In this document: positions 62,392 through 64,000 of the stretch, piece by piece
Numbering within the stretch: position 1 is the first letter of the stretch
How the letters are laid out: each line of letters opens with the position of its first letter
Assembly: GCA_951813615.1 (NCBI GenBank)
Contig: OX638377.1
Coordinates: 2,976,001-3,040,000, forward strand
DNA length: 64,000 nt
Reading direction: 5' to 3'
Source of the DNA: an uncultured Latescibacterota bacterium
Lineage (GTDB): Bacteria; Latescibacterota; UBA2968; UBA8231
The notes under the pieces: generated by a model
Told to the model about the DNA's origin: nothing
The model's database searches: none
The model's input: only the letters and a program-made list of their open reading frames with translations
Program-made: the position numbers and the translations under genes

Positions 62392-63999
62392 TCAATACGC
62401 CACCCCCACTAGGCGGACAGCCGAGTTGTCATCCCCCGCGTCGTCATCTACCTCGATACGGGCGAGGTAAAGGCCCGGGGACACTAACGTTCCCCCTTCG
62501 TCCCGTCCGTCCCAGACAAGGCTATACAGCCCATTCGCCATATTGCGCCTCTCGGAAAGACGCCTCACTTCCCTGCCTGCTAGATCGTATAAATACACCA
62601 CTACTTGCCTAGCCACATTGACTTTGAGCACGGCAAACGAAAAGACAGCCGTGTCGTTAATGCCGTCGCCATTTGGGGTAAAAGTGGCGGGATCTACCTC
62701 AATTGTCCCGATCTGCCCGCGTCGGGCAGTCGTCAATACTGTCAACCCCTCACCAGCGGCTAATTCATCTCCTACCGGATTCGCTGGGTCCACTCTCTGC
62801 CAATTGTCCGCTTGAGTCGAGCGCCCAACTTCAGCTACAAAAGTGGCACCGCTTAGGAAAACGCGCGACGAAAAAGAGATCCGCACAATATCCGCACCAC
62901 CTCGCCGCAGTACCCTTGGCAAGCCGAGTTGCAGCGTGTCGCTCGCCACCTTGGTCAATTCCAATTCTTCCCCCGCCTCATTCTCAAAACGGCCCTTTTC
63001 CACCTCAGCAAATATCTCCTCGTTGCCTGCTGCAAATTCGCTTTCGTCTCCCAAACTCACTTGGCGCAGTTCGATATCCGCCCGCGAAGGCGCTACGAGA
63101 CGGATGCGGTCGAATCCCGGGTCTCGGGCAGCAAAGGAGGGGCGGATGAAGAGGTCGAAATCGGTGAGTTCGCCGAGGGGGACATTCCGCTTGGGCTCTA
63201 TTTCCCCAGCGATGCGCTCTACCAGCGGCGCGGTGAAATGGACTTGGATCGACTGCAAGCTAGCGGCCACCGCCGCGTCTTCACTGAGCAGTCTCGCCTG
63301 AATCATCATATAGCGCCGAGGATTGGGAGACCGTATGACCTCGCCTGGTCTGACGTAGACTTGACTCCAGTTGCTCCAACCCGGTCCCGGCAGGAACTCG
63401 GTAAGGATATCCCCCTGGTAGAAAGACGGTTGCTTCTCGTATTCTTCTTTGTTGGCTACTTCCGTGCCATCTTTTTTGAAATAGCGGTTAACTTCGCGCA
63501 GATCGTTTCCCGTGCGAGTGCGAACTTCTACTGCCGTGCCCGAGGGGGTGTCGGCTTCCCAGTCGATGGTCGTCAGCGTCTTGGAACTCCCCAGATCAAT
63601 GAGGTCAGAAGTCATCTCGAGGATCGGCAAGTGCCCGTTGGCAAAAACTTGGATTTCGGTCACCGTACTCAGTATCCGGTGCCCTTCATGGGCCCTAGTG
63701 CGACGGGCAATATCTAGGTTGCGGAATTCTAAAAAGCGTATCGGACGCGGCTCGAAGTGATCCTCGAATAGCCTCGTATTTTGGTTTAGCTGCCGCGTCT
63801 CACCACTCAATTCCTCCCAGATTAAACTGCCATCGGGTGCCAGCGAGCCGTCCGAACCTCGCAACCGATAACCAATCAGGTTTCTTCCTCCGACGCGGGT
63901 AATGATGCGCACGGCATGGACCAAAAAGTGCGAGCCCAGATTTACGTTCAACAGACCCCACTCGGCGGTCTCTCCAGTTGGGAAGTAAACCATGCCCTG
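62392..63999 (-). CDS. Secreted discoidin-like/FlgD-Ig surface protein, 5' end cut by window edge
   Basis: At least 533 residues are visible; the frame stays open through the right edge, so the N-terminus with the signal peptide is missing. The visible part starts in a discoidin-like domain (TGETAEWGLLNVNLGSHFLV, then EIQVFANGHLPI), followed by the shared core (TAVEVRTRTGND, GWSNWSQVYV, SPNPRRYMMIQA) and a C-terminal FlgD-type Ig domain (DPATFTPNGDGINDT, LYDLAGREV, LVWDGRDEGG, VSPGLYLARI) ending VGVAY. It closely follows the plan of proteins A-C at 21-30 kb, especially C. It is convergent with the Rieske operon, 89 bases away. Confidence 0.75.
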   Translation of the reverse strand, partial: QGMVYFPTGETAEWGLLNVNLGSHFLVHAVRIITRVGGRNLIGYRLRGSDGSLAPDGSLIWEELSGETRQLNQNTRLFEDHFEPRPIRFLEFRNLDIARRTRAHEGHRILSTVTEIQVFANGHLPILEMTSDLIDLGSSKTLTTIDWEADTPSGTAVEVRTRTGNDLREVNRYFKKDGTEVANKEEYEKQPSFYQGDILTEFLPGPGWSNWSQVYVRPGEVIRSPNPRRYMMIQARLLSEDAAVAASLQSIQVHFTAPLVERIAGEIEPKRNVPLGELTDFDLFIRPSFAARDPGFDRIRLVAPSRADIELRQVSLGDESEFAAGNEEIFAEVEKGRFENEAGEELELTKVASDTLQLGLPRVLRRGGADIVRISFSSRVFLSGATFVAEVGRSTQADNWQRVDPANPVGDELAAGEGLTVLTTARRGQIGTIEVDPATFTPNGDGINDTAVFSFAVLKVNVARQVVVYLYDLAGREVRRLSERRNMANGLYSLVWDGRDEGGTLVSPGLYLARIEVDDDAGDDNSAVRLVGVAY

Positions 64000-64000
64000 C

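Overview
This is a 64 kb piece of a GC-rich bacterial chromosome. No rRNA, tRNA, CRISPR array or transposase was recognised. Several features point to an uncultured member of the FCB superphylum: secreted proteins ending in FlgD-type Ig domains with the NPFTPNGDGIND signature, a TPR lipoprotein starting CVYFNTFYNA and ending in a TonB-type domain, phytanoyl-CoA dioxygenase fused to HEAT repeats, and several OPT-like (DUF6784/DUF6785-type) membrane proteins. A Latescibacterota- or Poribacteria-like lineage fits best. This is inference from gene content, not a phylogenetic placement.

Layout. 1-2.35 kb: the 3' part of a large outer-membrane-type barrel protein. 2.4-9.5 kb: an amidohydrolase, two OPT-like membrane proteins, a MazG-like pyrophosphohydrolase and a formylglycine-generating-enzyme-like lipoprotein. 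9.5-20.1 kb (all plus strand): a TMTC-like TPR glycosyltransferase, an OPT-like protein, an HTTM-like membrane protein, a GMC oxidoreductase with a small Tat-type partner, a GT-C-type membrane protein and another OPT-like protein. 20.2-35.4 kb: a secreted protein with a strong terminator behind it, then a six-gene operon made of two discoidin/FlgD-Ig surface proteins, a double-parvulin lipoprotein, a third and larger FlgD-Ig protein, an outer-membrane-type barrel protein and a TPR glycosyltransferase. This operon is the best candidate for an undescribed system, namely cell-surface protein export, folding, glycosylation and display. Paralogues of its parts sit at both window edges (a barrel on the left, a FlgD-Ig protein on the right).

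35.4-42 kb: a TIM-barrel isomerase, an MFS-HEAT fusion, a GT2 glycosyltransferase, a HIT protein, a solitary ribosomal protein L3 gene with its own terminator, a GT9 glycosyltransferase and pcm. 42.0-44.5 kb: a small accessory island holding an AAA/DUF4143 ATPase gene broken by one amber codon, a diverged duplicate of the pcm 3' end and an AT-rich orphan gene. 44.5-52.1 kb: carB, a TPR/TonB lipoprotein gene, pyrK and pyrD in one tightly packed pyrimidine operon. 52.3-58.6 kb: a tail-anchored protein, nnr, a YesL-like protein, an M20 peptidase, a PhyH-HEAT protein and a shikimate-kinase homologue whose P-loop has lost its lysine. 58.7-62.3 kb: a near-consensus sigma70 promoter driving two tandem Rieske proteins with a large unrecognised C-terminal domain.

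Limits: family assignments come from reading motifs. No database search, structure prediction or signal-peptide software was run. Many long open frames antisense to GC-rich genes were treated as shadows.
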